In this document: positions 1 to 7,066 of the stretch, piece after piece | Position numbering within the stretch: position 1 is the stretch's first letter | Layout of the letters: every line of letters starts with the position of its first letter | Assembly: GCA_947589145.1 (NCBI GenBank) | Contig: CANQCB010000020.1 | Coordinates: forward strand, 1 to 17,932 | Origin: an uncultured Clostridia bacterium | Lineage (GTDB): Bacteria > Bacillota > Clostridia > Christensenellales > Pumilibacteraceae | Reading direction: 5' to 3' | DNA length: 17,932 nt | Translations under genes and position numbers: made by a program | Notes under the pieces: generated by a model | What the model saw: only the letters and a program-made list of their open reading frames with translations | The model's database searches: none | What the model was told of the DNA's origin: nothing

Positions 1-1
1 C

Positions 2-313
2 CCCGCCATGTACGGCGCTTATCACCACATAACCGTGCTCGGCAAGGAAAACGCGCCGCTTACCGTCAAATACGACGTCGTGGGAGGACTGTGCGAGAAC
101 AACGACAAGTTCGCCGTGGATCGTATGCTCCCCGAACTCGAAATCGGCGACATACTCGCCATTCACGACACGGGCGCGCACGGCTTCGCCATGGGTTATA
201 ACTACAACGGCCGCCTGCGTTCCGCCGAACTCCTGCTGAAAAAAGACGGCTCGGTTCAACTCATTCGCCGCGCCGAAACTCCCGACGATTATTTCGCCAC
301 CATGATTTTTTAA
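2..313 (+). CDS. lysA: Diaminopimelate decarboxylase, C-terminal fragment (5' end outside window)
   Basis: This is the last 103 codons of a PLP-dependent (fold type III) diaminopimelate decarboxylase, which makes L-lysine from meso-diaminopimelate in the cytoplasm. The frame is open from base 2, so the gene continues off the left edge and the ATG at position 8 is internal. Visible family signatures are the CENNDKFA block, whose Cys completes the active site of the partner subunit in this family, and the HDTGAHGFAMGYNYNG block with the PLP/substrate Tyr. The N-terminal TIM barrel with the PLP lysine is not in the window. The gene ends 25 nt before a hairpin. The C-terminal RSAELLL and RRAETPDDYFATM segments match clostridial LysA from memory of the family. 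Identification is confident despite truncation. Confidence 0.93.
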   Translation, partial: PAMYGAYHHITVLGKENAPLTVKYDVVGGLCENNDKFAVDRMLPELEIGDILAIHDTGAHGFAMGYNYNGRLRSAELLLKKDGSVQLIRRAETPDDYFATMIF

Positions 314-337
314 TTCGATACATAACCCTTATGACAA

Positions 338-368
338 AACGGGCTGTCGCATTTTGCGACGGCCCGTT
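338..368. terminator. Intrinsic terminator between lysA and bioY
   Basis: A 14-bp stem (338-351 with 355-368, one G-T pair) closes a 3-nt loop. On the minus strand it is followed by TTTTGT, so it is a good terminator for bioY, whose stop is at 395-397. On the plus strand the tail (ATCGTATG) is not T-rich, so it would terminate lysA less well. Confidence 0.8.
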
Positions 369-394
369 ATCGTATGTTCATGTGAGCAAGCGTG

Positions 395-1126
395 CTATTT
401 TGTGTTTTTTTCGGCTACGTCCGACTCGCCTTTATCGACATTCGCGCCTTTATCGACATTCGCGGCTATCGTCGGGTCGGGCGCGGAGGGTTTTTCCGTT
501 TTCTTCGCGCCCACTATCTTTTTTACGAGAAAGCGGAGTTTATACGCGACCAACGACGCGATTACGATTTTTCCCGCGTCGAACGCCAGAAAAGGCACTA
601 CGCACGCCATCAGCGCCGCGCCCAACGTCGCCTTCATCCAAATGATATACCACACCGTTCCGAAAACATAAAGCACCGCCGTACCCGTTATCATGGAGAC
701 GGGATATGCCCAAATGTGCTTTTCGAGTTTGTCTATCATTATCCCCATGATTATTGCCATGGGAATGTATCCTATTATGTAGCCGCCCGTAGGTCCGGGT
801 ATGCGTGCCCAGCCGTTGGCATATCCCGTGAATACGGGAACGCCTATCATGCCGAGCGCGATGAATATGACGACGGCGGCAAGACCGTGTTTCCAATCCA
901 TTACCGAGCAGGCAAGATATATCGCCAACGTCCCGAGTGACAGAGGCACGAAGCCCGTCGGTATGGATATGGGCGAAAGCACGCAGATTACTGCCGTCAG
1001 CAGCGCGGTAAACGCTATGCTTTTCGTCGTTATTTGCATTTTGCCGCCGCGTTCTTTCGCGTTCTTCGCGTTATCGACGCTTTTGTCGGCGTTGTCGCCG
1101 TTCTCTTTTATATCGCCTTTCTTCAT
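395..1126 (-). CDS. bioY: Biotin ECF transporter S-component BioY
   Basis: This is the membrane-embedded substrate-binding subunit that captures biotin and works with a shared ECF module (EcfA/A'/T), which is not encoded here. The core (about residues 30-200) has about six hydrophobic segments and the BioY-typical GPTGGYIIGY block at about residues 111-120. The start codon at 1126 overlaps the birA stop (ATGA), indicating translational coupling and one birA-bioY transcript. An alternative start at Met30 (1039) matches the usual BioY N-terminus but has only a weak GGCGGC upstream. The protein is odd at both ends: a 29-residue charged D/N/K-rich N-terminal stretch and a C-terminal tail with ANVDKG twice in tandem. 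The lack of visible biotin synthesis genes here fits uptake, but that is inference. Confidence 0.93.
   Translation of the reverse strand: MKKGDIKENGDNADKSVDNAKNAKERGGKMQITTKSIAFTALLTAVICVLSPISIPTGFVPLSLGTLAIYLACSVMDWKHGLAAVVIFIALGMIGVPVFTGYANGWARIPGPTGGYIIGYIPMAIIMGIMIDKLEKHIWAYPVSMITGTAVLYVFGTVWYIIWMKATLGAALMACVVPFLAFDAGKIVIASLVAYKLRFLVKKIVGAKKTEKPSAPDPTIAANVDKGANVDKGESDVAEKNTK
427..463. repeat. Two tandem 18-bp repeats in the 3' end of bioY
   Basis: Two perfect copies of an 18-bp unit (427-444 and 445-462, plus one further matching base) encode ANVDKG twice in the hydrophilic C-terminal tail of BioY. The unit length is a multiple of three, so copy number can change without a frameshift. 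Confidence 0.9.
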
Positions 1127-2058
1127 TTCGTCTTTACGGATACCTCTCCCGCGGAGAATTTTATCGCTTCGCCGTCTTTATCGAGCAACAGCGAATAGTC
1201 GTCGTCGATCCCCGTCACCGTCGCTTCGAACTTTCCGTTTACCGTCACCGTGCGCCCGATCAGCGATGAGCGGCGACGGTATTCCGCTATGGTCGACGGG
1301 TTATTTATCTCCTCTTCCAAAATCGAAAGTCCGTTGAGTATCTCGGCGGCGAGCGCGTTTCTGTCCATACGTACCCCCGTCTCGTCCTCCACCGTCGTCG
1401 CAATTTCGGCAAGTTCGGCGGGAAATTTCACGGAGAGGACGTTTATCCCTATCCCGACCACGGCATATTCGAGAGAACCGCCTTCGAGTCCAACGCTTCC
1501 TTCGGTGAGTATTCCGCAGATCTTTTTTCCGTTTATTTGCAAGTCGTTCACCCACTTGATCTTAACGTCCGCACCCGATAACTTTTCCACCGCGCGGGCC
1601 GTCGCTATCGCCGCGTATGCCGTTATTTTTCCGCAATCGGCAACGGTGAGATCGGGACGGATAACCGCGGAAACGTACAGTCCTCGCGACTTCGGAGAAT
1701 AAAATTTGCGCGACAGTCTGCCCTTGCCCGAGGTTTGCGACTCGGCGATCACCGCGTAATCGGTCTTTCCCTCCGCCGCGCGCGCCTTCGCGTCGTTATT
1801 CGTGGAGCCCGTCTCGTCGCGCGTCTCGATTTCCCACGCGCTCGTGAGATACCTTCTTATCCCGTATACGTCGGTCTTTTCGGACGAAAGGAGTCTGTAT
1901 CCGCGGTTTGTCGCCGCGTCTATCACGTATCCGTCTTTTTCGAGGGAACGCACCGCTTTCCAGACCGCGGCGCGCGTTACGCCGAGATCGAGCGCGAGCT
2001 GTTCGCCGCTCCGCTCCCCCTCGTAAAGCCTCTTTAATATTTCCTCTTTGATAGCCAT
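1123..2058 (-). CDS. birA: Bifunctional biotin-protein ligase / biotin operon repressor BirA
   Basis: BirA activates biotin to biotinyl-AMP and transfers it to carboxyl-carrier proteins; the adenylate-bound dimer also represses biotin genes. The 311 residues are full length. Residues about 1-60 form a winged helix-turn-helix (LALDLGVTRAAVWKAV, then the NRGYRL wing). The catalytic core shows ESQTSGKGRLSR (adenylate-binding loop), KWVNDL with Val where KWPND is common, and ICGILTE. The C-terminal SH3-like domain ends in a GEVSV motif. The start at 2058 is chosen because helix 1 begins immediately. No Shine-Dalgarno precedes it; instead a consensus -10 lies 7 nt upstream, predicting a leaderless mRNA. 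It is first in an operon with bioY and is probably autoregulated through an operator on its promoter. Confidence 0.95.
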   Translation of the reverse strand: MAIKEEILKRLYEGERSGEQLALDLGVTRAAVWKAVRSLEKDGYVIDAATNRGYRLLSSEKTDVYGIRRYLTSAWEIETRDETGSTNNDAKARAAEGKTDYAVIAESQTSGKGRLSRKFYSPKSRGLYVSAVIRPDLTVADCGKITAYAAIATARAVEKLSGADVKIKWVNDLQINGKKICGILTEGSVGLEGGSLEYAVVGIGINVLSVKFPAELAEIATTVEDETGVRMDRNALAAEILNGLSILEEEINNPSTIAEYRRRSSLIGRTVTVNGKFEATVTGIDDDYSLLLDKDGEAIKFSAGEVSVKTK

Positions 2059-2065
2059 TGGTCAT

Positions 2066-2094
2066 ATTATAAGCGAAAATGCGGGCATTGTCAA
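2066..2094 (-). promoter_or_regulatory. Consensus sigma-A promoter of birA-bioY (leaderless)
   Basis: TTGACA (2094-2089), a 17-nt spacer and TATAAT (2071-2066) on the minus strand match the consensus at all twelve positions. The expected start is near 2059, one base before the ATG at 2058, so there is essentially no 5' leader. Confidence 0.88.
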
Positions 2095-2120
2095 CTTTTA
2101 TTGTGCGAAAAGTTTACAAT
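2087..2120. promoter_or_regulatory. BirA-box-like operator
   Basis: The half-sites TTGTCAAC (2088-2095) and GTTTACAA (2112-2119) are inverted with 16 nt between them, with one mismatch in eight and one extra matching pair at the outer edges. This matches the layout of Bacillota BirA operators as I recall them (TTGTTAAC, about 16 nt, GTTAACAA). The left half covers the -35 hexamer of the birA promoter, so binding should block RNA polymerase. Confidence 0.75.
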
Positions 2121-2176
2121 TAACAAAAAATTACACGACTTTTTTTATAAAACATCTTCCTTTTTGTCTTTACTTG

Positions 2177-2185
2177 TGTTATAAT
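2177..2185 (+). promoter_or_regulatory. Extended -10 promoter of the DUF4364-TSCPD pair
   Basis: TG-T-TATAAT (2177-2185) is an extended -10 element; the -35 position (TTCCTT at 2157-2162) is poor. The expected start is near 2192, leaving a 20-nt leader with a strong purine-rich ribosome site (GGGGAAGGGGG) before the ATG at 2212. Confidence 0.7.
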
Positions 2186-2211
2186 GTCATGTATAAGGGG
2201 AAGGGGGCGTA

Positions 2212-2736
2212 ATGGACGTAGAGGACAACAGTCTCGTTAATAAGTTGACGCTTTTGTTCGTTTTCGACAAAATGGGCATGCCGATCACCGAGAAAACCTT
2301 GCTGGAAATGTGCGCGAGCCGCAATAATTGGGTCAATTACATGGAAAGCATAGAATGTCTCGGGGAACTCGTGTCGGCAGGGTTCATTATGAAAACGACC
2401 AACGACAGGAGCGACTATTATATCATTACGACTTCGGGACGGGAATGTCTGGACAGTTTTTTTACGCGTATTCCCGCTTCCAAACGCGCGGAGATCGCCG
2501 ACTTTATCAAGGAAAACCGCATGACTTACAAGCGTTCTCAGGAGTATTTCCGCGGTTATTATAAAAACGACGACGGCTCGTATACCGTGCACCTCAAAAT
2601 ACTCGACCCCACGCGCACGACTATGGAACTCAAACTCAACGTAGCCAACCGCGCGGTCGCCAAGGCGGTTTACAACAAGTGGGACAGCTCCGCCGCCGAG
2701 GTATATTCCATTATTTACGAAAAACTTATAGATTGA
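2212..2736 (+). CDS. DUF4364 family protein, winged-helix type
   Basis: This 174-residue cytoplasmic protein resembles DUF4364, a family found mainly in Clostridia with no established function that I know of. Its first about 85 residues look like a winged helix: three helices, including ITEKTLLEMCASRNNW and YMESIECLGELVSAGFI, followed by a beta-wing pattern (FIMKTTNDRSDYYIITTSG). The second half is a mixed alpha/beta segment with YTVHLKILDPTRTTMELKLNV. It has a strong Shine-Dalgarno and its own extended -10 promoter. A TSCPD-domain gene starts 16 nt downstream with an excellent ribosome site, so the two are almost certainly co-transcribed. A DNA-binding role is inferred from fold only; the regulated genes are unknown. 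Confidence 0.8.
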   Translation: MDVEDNSLVNKLTLLFVFDKMGMPITEKTLLEMCASRNNWVNYMESIECLGELVSAGFIMKTTNDRSDYYIITTSGRECLDSFFTRIPASKRAEIADFIKENRMTYKRSQEYFRGYYKNDDGSYTVHLKILDPTRTTMELKLNVANRAVAKAVYNKWDSSAAEVYSIIYEKLID

Positions 2737-2752
2737 TCATAGGAGGTATTTT

Positions 2753-3016
2753 ATGCAGATCTACAATACTACCGGAACGTGTTCGAGACAGATCCTTTTC
2801 AGAGTGGACGATGAGGACAGAATTTCCGACGTGAAATTCGTCGGCGGTTGCTCGGGCAACCTTCAAGGCATAGCAAAACTCGTCGAAGGACAGAAGATCG
2901 ACGAGGTTATTAAGCGTTTGCAAGGCATAGTCTGCCGTATGGGCACTTCCTGCCCCGACCAACTTGCAAAAGCGTTGATCAAGTATAAGGAAAAGAAGGC
3001 GAACGGCGAAGTATAA
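2753..3016 (+). CDS. Small TSCPD-domain protein (TIGR03905-like)
   Basis: This 87-residue protein belongs to the small stand-alone TSCPD family. The domain is named after its motif, seen here as TSCPDQ at residues 65-70, and also occurs at the C-terminus of some ribonucleotide reductases. Four cysteines are visible (C10, C33, C61, C67), arranged as in the family and possibly binding a metal. The start is set by the AGGAGGT Shine-Dalgarno 6 nt upstream. It lies 16 nt after the DUF4364 gene and is followed by a terminator about 80 nt downstream. The function of the stand-alone form is not established; a role tied to nucleotide reduction or redox would be a guess. Confidence 0.85.
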   Translation: MQIYNTTGTCSRQILFRVDDEDRISDVKFVGGCSGNLQGIAKLVEGQKIDEVIKRLQGIVCRMGTSCPDQLAKALIKYKEKKANGEV

Positions 3017-3097
3017 CTCCGTCGATCACCGATCGGAGAAACGCTTTGTAAGCAAATACGGCGCTTTGAAACGCCGCTTTTACGTTTGTTCATTTGA

Positions 3098-3134
3098 AAA
3101 AGGACCGTCGAATAATCGACAGTCCTTTTTTTTT
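3098..3134. terminator. Bidirectional terminator between the TSCPD gene and lysS
   Basis: The stem has GGAC and GTCGA segments (about 3098-3111 with 3116-3129) around an ATAA loop, followed by about ten T on the plus strand and five T on the minus strand. The single imperfect pair is C-A in plus-strand RNA but U-G in minus-strand RNA, so it folds slightly better for lysS. The rest of the 199-nt gap holds a small GC hairpin (3059-3076) and a run of nine C (3183-3191). Confidence 0.85.
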
Positions 3135-3215
3135 ACTATTCATAACAGATTTTGCGGGATAATTATGCGGTGAGTTTCGCTTCCCCCCCCCGCAAAGTTC
3201 AATCGAGCCTTACAT

Positions 3216-4715
3216 TTATTTGAGAGGTTTCATTGTCGGGAAAAGCAAGACGTCGCGAATGGAAGGGCTGTCGGTGAGGAGCATTACGAGGCGATCCATA
3301 CCGAAGCCGAGTCCGCCCGTCGGGGGCATTCCGTATTCGAGCGCGGTGACGAAATCCTCGTCCACCTCGGCGTTTACGCCCTGTGCTCTCCTCTCCGCAA
3401 CCTGTTTTTCAAACCGTTTGCGTTGATCGATGGGATCGTTGAGTTCGGAGAATGCGTTGCCCATTTCGTGACAGGTTATGAAATACTCGAACCGCTCGGT
3501 GAACTCAGGCTCGCTCGCCTTGCGCTTTGCAAGGGGAGAATTCTCCACGGGATAGTCGTAAATAAACGTCGGCTGAACGAGTTTATCTTCCACAAAGGCG
3601 TCGAAGAGTGCGACAAGCACGTTGCCCTTGGTCGCCTTTTCCCCTTCTTCCACGGTCACGCCCAACTTTTTCGCTGCTTCCCTCGCGTCGGCGTCCGTCG
3701 CCCATTCGTAGTAATCGGCGCCGCTGTATTTTTTGACCGCCTCGGTCATGGAAAGCCTCTGCCACGGCGACTCCATGTCGATTTCCGTGCCCTGATAGGT
3801 GATTTTCGCACTGCCGCATACGTTACGCGCCACGGTGCGATACATATCCTCGATGAGGTCCATCATGCCTTTATAGTCGGTATACGCCTCGTACATTTCC
3901 ACGGTGGTAAACTCGGGGTTATGCGTGGAATCCATTCCTTCGTTGCGGAAAATTCTTCCCACTTCGTAGACCTTGTCGAAACCGCCGACAATGAGCCGTT
4001 TCAGATACAATTCGGTCTCGATACGCAGGAACATATCCATATCGAGCGCGTTGTGGTGGGTGCGGAAAGGCCGCGCCGCCGCGCCGATCTCCACCGTGTG
4101 AAGAACGGGCGTGTCCACTTCGAGATATCCCCTGCCGTCGAGGTATTTGCGCACTTCGGAGATTATCATGCTCCGCTTGTAGAAGGTATCTTTCACTTCG
4201 GGGTTCATTATGAGATCGACGTATCTCTGACGGTAGCGGAGTTCTTTATCCACAAGCCCGTGGAATTTCTCGGGCAACGGAAGCAAACTTTTGGAAAGAA
4301 GGTCGATCTTGTGCGCGTGTATGGAGATTTCTCCGCGACGGGTGCGGAAAACAAGACCTTCCACCCCGACTACGTCGCCTATATCCCACTTCTTGTATGC
4401 CGCGAATTTTTCCTCGCCTATATCGTCTATGCGGAGATAGACCTGCAACCTGCCGCTGCCGTCCATTACGTCTATGAAATTAGCCTTGCCCATATCTCGG
4501 CGGCTCATCATTCTGCCTGCGATCCTGACTTCGGTGTTTTCCAACGTCTCGAAGTTCTGGTGCACGGAAAGCGCGGTGCAGTTGCGATCGTACTTGACCG
4601 TTTCGTACGGATCGTTGCCCGACTGACGGAGTTCTTTGAGTTTTTCCAGCCTTATTCTTTTTGCCTCGAATATGTCCTCTTCGGACTCGGGCGTAAGGGC
4701 TTCGTTATTAGACAT
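3216..4715 (-). CDS. lysS: Lysyl-tRNA synthetase, class II
   Basis: LysS charges tRNA-Lys with lysine in the cytoplasm. The 499 residues match the usual bacterial length. An N-terminal helix leads into the OB-fold anticodon-binding domain (about 60-145, VRIAGRMMSRRDMGKANFID), then the class II catalytic core. Motif 2 is FRNEGMDSTHNPEFT (256-270) and motif 3 is GLGFGMDRLVMLLT (468-481). The lysine-recognition stretch reads RIETELYLKRL where many LysRS have RIAPELYLKRL, a variant I believe occurs in clostridial enzymes. The start is supported by AGGGG 7 nt upstream. It lies 34 nt after greA and is the last gene of a long minus-strand run, with a terminator downstream at 3098-3134. Confidence 0.97.
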   Translation of the reverse strand: MSNNEALTPESEEDIFEAKRIRLEKLKELRQSGNDPYETVKYDRNCTALSVHQNFETLENTEVRIAGRMMSRRDMGKANFIDVMDGSGRLQVYLRIDDIGEEKFAAYKKWDIGDVVGVEGLVFRTRRGEISIHAHKIDLLSKSLLPLPEKFHGLVDKELRYRQRYVDLIMNPEVKDTFYKRSMIISEVRKYLDGRGYLEVDTPVLHTVEIGAAARPFRTHHNALDMDMFLRIETELYLKRLIVGGFDKVYEVGRIFRNEGMDSTHNPEFTTVEMYEAYTDYKGMMDLIEDMYRTVARNVCGSAKITYQGTEIDMESPWQRLSMTEAVKKYSGADYYEWATDADAREAAKKLGVTVEEGEKATKGNVLVALFDAFVEDKLVQPTFIYDYPVENSPLAKRKASEPEFTERFEYFITCHEMGNAFSELNDPIDQRKRFEKQVAERRAQGVNAEVDEDFVTALEYGMPPTGGLGFGMDRLVMLLTDSPSIRDVLLFPTMKPLK

Positions 4716-4749
4716 AGTTTATCCCCTGAATGCGATATTACTGTTTTTG

Positions 4750-5220
4750 TTATCTGATAGAGACTATTTTGATTTCCTTCTTGCCCGCTTTGGTATCGGC
4801 AACGACGACGTCGTCCGCTTTTGCGCCGACGAGCGCTTTGCCTATGGGCGATTCGTTGGAAATCTTATTGGAAAAAGGGTCGCTGTCCTGCGAGCCGACG
4901 ATGGTGTAAGTTTTCTCACTGTTGGGGTCGTCCGTGAAAACAAAGGTCACGGTGCTGCCTACTCCCACGGTGTCCGAGCCGTCGGTCGCCTCTATTATGA
5001 CGGCATTGTGGAGTTTGTTTTCGAGTTCGGTTATCTCCTGCTCCATCTTCGCCTGTTCGTCGCGCGCGAGATCGTATTCGGCGTTTTCCGAAAGGTCGCC
5101 GAAACTGCGCGCCTCTTCGATCTTCGCCGCCATTTCCGCTCTGCCCGTCGATTTGAGATAGTTCAATCTCTTCTCGATTTCTTCGTACGAACTTTTTGTA
5201 AGCAATACTTTTTCTGCCAT
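4750..5220 (-). CDS. greA: Transcription elongation factor GreA
   Basis: GreA enters the secondary channel of RNA polymerase and stimulates cleavage of backtracked RNA. The 156 residues match the family. The N-terminal coiled-coil hairpin (about 8-75) carries the acidic tip GDLSENAEYD with D42 and E45, the residues that hold the catalytic metal in GreA. The C-terminal FKBP-like domain contains PIGKALVGAKADDVV. AAGGAG (5233-5228) sits 7 nt before the ATG. It is flanked by the aminotransferase (39 nt upstream) and lysS (34 nt downstream) in the same direction; a greA-lysS pairing is common in Bacillota. A perfect 8-bp hairpin lies just upstream of its ribosome site. Confidence 0.96.
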   Translation of the reverse strand: MAEKVLLTKSSYEEIEKRLNYLKSTGRAEMAAKIEEARSFGDLSENAEYDLARDEQAKMEQEITELENKLHNAVIIEATDGSDTVGVGSTVTFVFTDDPNSEKTYTIVGSQDSDPFSNKISNESPIGKALVGAKADDVVVADTKAGKKEIKIVSIR

Positions 5221-5235
5221 TTTTATTCTCCTTGC

Positions 5236-5255
5236 GTTTTTCGTCTCCGAAAAAC
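5236..5255 (-). other. Perfect hairpin upstream of greA ribosome site
   Basis: GTTTTTCG (5236-5243) and CGAAAAAC (5248-5255) form an 8-bp stem with a GAGA loop in the minus-strand RNA, a few nt upstream of the greA Shine-Dalgarno. No T-run follows, so it is not a terminator; it may be an mRNA stability or processing element between the alaT-like gene and greA. Confidence 0.5.
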
Positions 5256-5259
5256 TCTT

Positions 5260-6429
5260 TTAATTTTCACCTATCCCGAGGTATCGCCGCATTCGGCGCA
5301 TTGCCTCGCGCAATGTGTTGAGCGACGTAGCGTATGAGAGACGTATGAAATTCTTCCCTGCTTCTCCGAAAGCGTCTCCCGGAACGACCGCTACCTTTTC
5401 CGCCGCAAGCAGTCCCTTTGCGAACTCCCTGCCGTCTTTTCCCGTGCTCGCGACGCTTGCGAACACGTAGAACGCGCCGCCCGGCATGTGGCATTTAAGC
5501 CCCATTTCGTTGAGCGCGCCGACGACGTATCTCCTGCGCCTATCGTATTCCTCGCGCATTTCCTCAACCGCCGCATAGTTTTCTTCCGCTCCGTCTTTCA
5601 GCGCGGATATTCCCGCATATTGCGACGGAGTGGGCGCGCAAAGCGCGGTGTATTGGTGAATTTTCAGCATCGCCGCAGTGACTTCTTTTGGCGCGGCTAC
5701 GTATCCCAAACGCCAACCCGTCATCGCAAACGCTTTGGAAAATCCGTTTATAAGCACCGTCCTGTCGTAATAACCCTCTATCGACGGCACCGAAACGTGC
5801 TTGCCGTCATAAGTCAATTCGGCGTAAATCTCGTCGGATATGACGGTCAGGTCGTATTTTTTCACAACGGGAAGGAGCGCGGCAATGTCCTCTTTCGTCA
5901 TTATCGCGCCCGTGGGATTGTTCGGGTACGGCATAATGAGTACGCTCGCGCCCTGCCGCGCCGCCGTTTCGAGAGCGCACGGCGTGAGTTTGAAACCGTT
6001 CTCTTCTTTGCACTCGACGGCTATCGGTCTGCCGCCGCAAAGAGTGGCAATAGGCATATACGACACGTAACTCGGCGAAGGGATAAGCACGCCGTCGCCC
6101 GCTTCTATGAGCGCGCGAAGCGCAAGGTCGATCGCCTCGCTTGCTCCGACGGTCACTATTATCTCGTTGTCGGCATTGTATTTTACGCCGAAGCGGTTGT
6201 CGAGATAATTGGCTATTTCCACGCACAACTCATATATACCCCTATTCGACGAATAAGAAGTATACCCTTTTCTGACGCTTTTTATAGCCGCGTCGCGTAT
6301 GTACCACGGGGTCGTAAAATCGGGTTCTCCCACGCCGAGCGACAACGCGTCCGGCATGGTCGCCACGATGTCGAAAAATTCCCTGATCCCCGAAGGTTTG
6401 ATTTGTTGTACGGTCTTGTTTATTTTCAT
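5260..6429 (-). CDS. alaT: PLP-dependent class I aminotransferase, AlaT-like
   Basis: This 389-residue fold type I aminotransferase most resembles the Bacillus AlaT (YugH) alanine transaminase group. That gene in B. subtilis sits next to an Lrp-type regulator (AlaR, YugG), the same arrangement as here. Key residues are visible: the NNPTG block (170-174) with the pyridine-ring environment, D199 in SDEIYAEL, the PLP lysine K232 in GFSKAFAMTGWR, and the carboxylate-binding arginine R363 in FIRLSYA. The likely reaction is pyruvate plus glutamate to alanine plus 2-oxoglutarate; aspartate or other substrates cannot be excluded. The ribosome site is weak (AAG only). A 128-nt gap with nested inverted repeats separates it from the regulator gene upstream, and greA follows 39 nt downstream. 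Confidence 0.88.
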   Translation of the reverse strand: MKINKTVQQIKPSGIREFFDIVATMPDALSLGVGEPDFTTPWYIRDAAIKSVRKGYTSYSSNRGIYELCVEIANYLDNRFGVKYNADNEIIVTVGASEAIDLALRALIEAGDGVLIPSPSYVSYMPIATLCGGRPIAVECKEENGFKLTPCALETAARQGASVLIMPYPNNPTGAIMTKEDIAALLPVVKKYDLTVISDEIYAELTYDGKHVSVPSIEGYYDRTVLINGFSKAFAMTGWRLGYVAAPKEVTAAMLKIHQYTALCAPTPSQYAGISALKDGAEENYAAVEEMREEYDRRRRYVVGALNEMGLKCHMPGGAFYVFASVASTGKDGREFAKGLLAAEKVAVVPGDAFGEAGKNFIRLSYATSLNTLREAMRRMRRYLGIGEN

Positions 6430-6480
6430 ATTACTTGATTGCGTACCGAAAGCGTCGGCTCTCGGCGTGCGTTGAGAGTC

Positions 6481-6544
6481 ATAACGCGTCGCCGGACGAC
6501 CGAGAACGTTTTTTCACTATATCGGTGACTTTCGGCGGCGTTAT
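6481..6544 (-). other. Nested inverted repeats in the alaR-alaT intergenic region
   Basis: Three nested complementary pairs occur in the 128-nt gap: ATAACGC (6481-6487) with GCGTTAT (6538-6544), CGCCG (6490-6494) with CGGCG (6533-6537), and ACCGA (6499-6503) with TCGGT (6522-6526). A second small stem (CTCTC/GAGAG, 6459-6478) follows toward alaT. No T-run follows, so it is not a simple terminator. I see no convincing promoter here. Confidence 0.5.
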
Positions 6545-6557
6545 TGCAACGAGTATA

Positions 6558-7052
6558 TCAAGCGTGGATAGGTTGCCGGCGAGCCCCGACGTCTCCCCCT
6601 CTCATCAATACGCCGTTTACCTTATATTTTTTGAGAATGAAATGCGTGGCGGTGGAGAGGACTTTATCCATAACGGAAAGTTTTTCGCTGACGAAACGCG
6701 CAACCTCTTTGAGGGTTTTTCCCTCGATTACCACGCAAAGGTCGTAAGCCCCGCTCATTAGATAGACGGTCTTGACCTCGTCGAATTGATAAATATCCTC
6801 GGCAATGGAATCGAAACCGTGCTTATACATAGGCGAAACTTTGACCTCGATCAAAGCCTCGACAACGTCCTTGCCCGCGAGTTCGTCGTCCGCGACTACG
6901 GTGTATTTGCGAATTACGCCCTCGTCTTCGAGCGCTTTGATTTCTTTGGCGACTTCCGCCTCGGTCGCGTTGACGATCTTGGAAATGTCAGCCGCGCTGA
7001 AACGCGCGTCTTGCCGAAGAAGTCCGAGTATGTCTGTGCGAAGTTTTGTCAT
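6558..7052 (-). CDS. alaR: Lrp/AsnC family regulator, AlaR-like
   Basis: This 164-residue regulator has an N-terminal helix-turn-helix (about 1-50, ILGLLRQDARFSAADISKIV then ATEAEVAKEIKALEDEGVI) and a C-terminal RAM ligand-binding domain (about 65-140, with the YLMSGAYDLCVVIEGKT strand-turn typical of Lrp proteins). The start at 7052 is chosen because AAGGGGGG lies 5 nt upstream; a longer in-frame start at 7130 would run into the aconitase gene and lacks homology. It starts 14 nt after the aconitase stop, so both are probably on one mRNA. Next to the AlaT-like aminotransferase, it likely senses an amino acid such as alanine and controls that gene; this is inference from the B. subtilis pair. 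Confidence 0.88.
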   Translation of the reverse strand: MTKLRTDILGLLRQDARFSAADISKIVNATEAEVAKEIKALEDEGVIRKYTVVADDELAGKDVVEALIEVKVSPMYKHGFDSIAEDIYQFDEVKTVYLMSGAYDLCVVIEGKTLKEVARFVSEKLSVMDKVLSTATHFILKKYKVNGVLMRGGDVGARRQPIHA

Positions 7053-7066
7053 ACTTGCCCCCCTTT

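Noticed and set aside
3017..3076. Small inverted repeats just after the TSCPD gene as a separate terminator
   Set aside because: Stems are only about 5 bp with long loops, and a much stronger terminator lies at 3098-3134.
3423..4757. A 444-codon open frame on the plus strand, antisense to lysS
   Set aside because: It is fully opposite a clear lysS, has no recognisable domain, and arises from codon choice that leaves few stops in the antisense frame. Similar long antisense frames lie over the alaT-like gene (5488-6438), acn (8207-9019) and the P-type ATPase (14399-15310).
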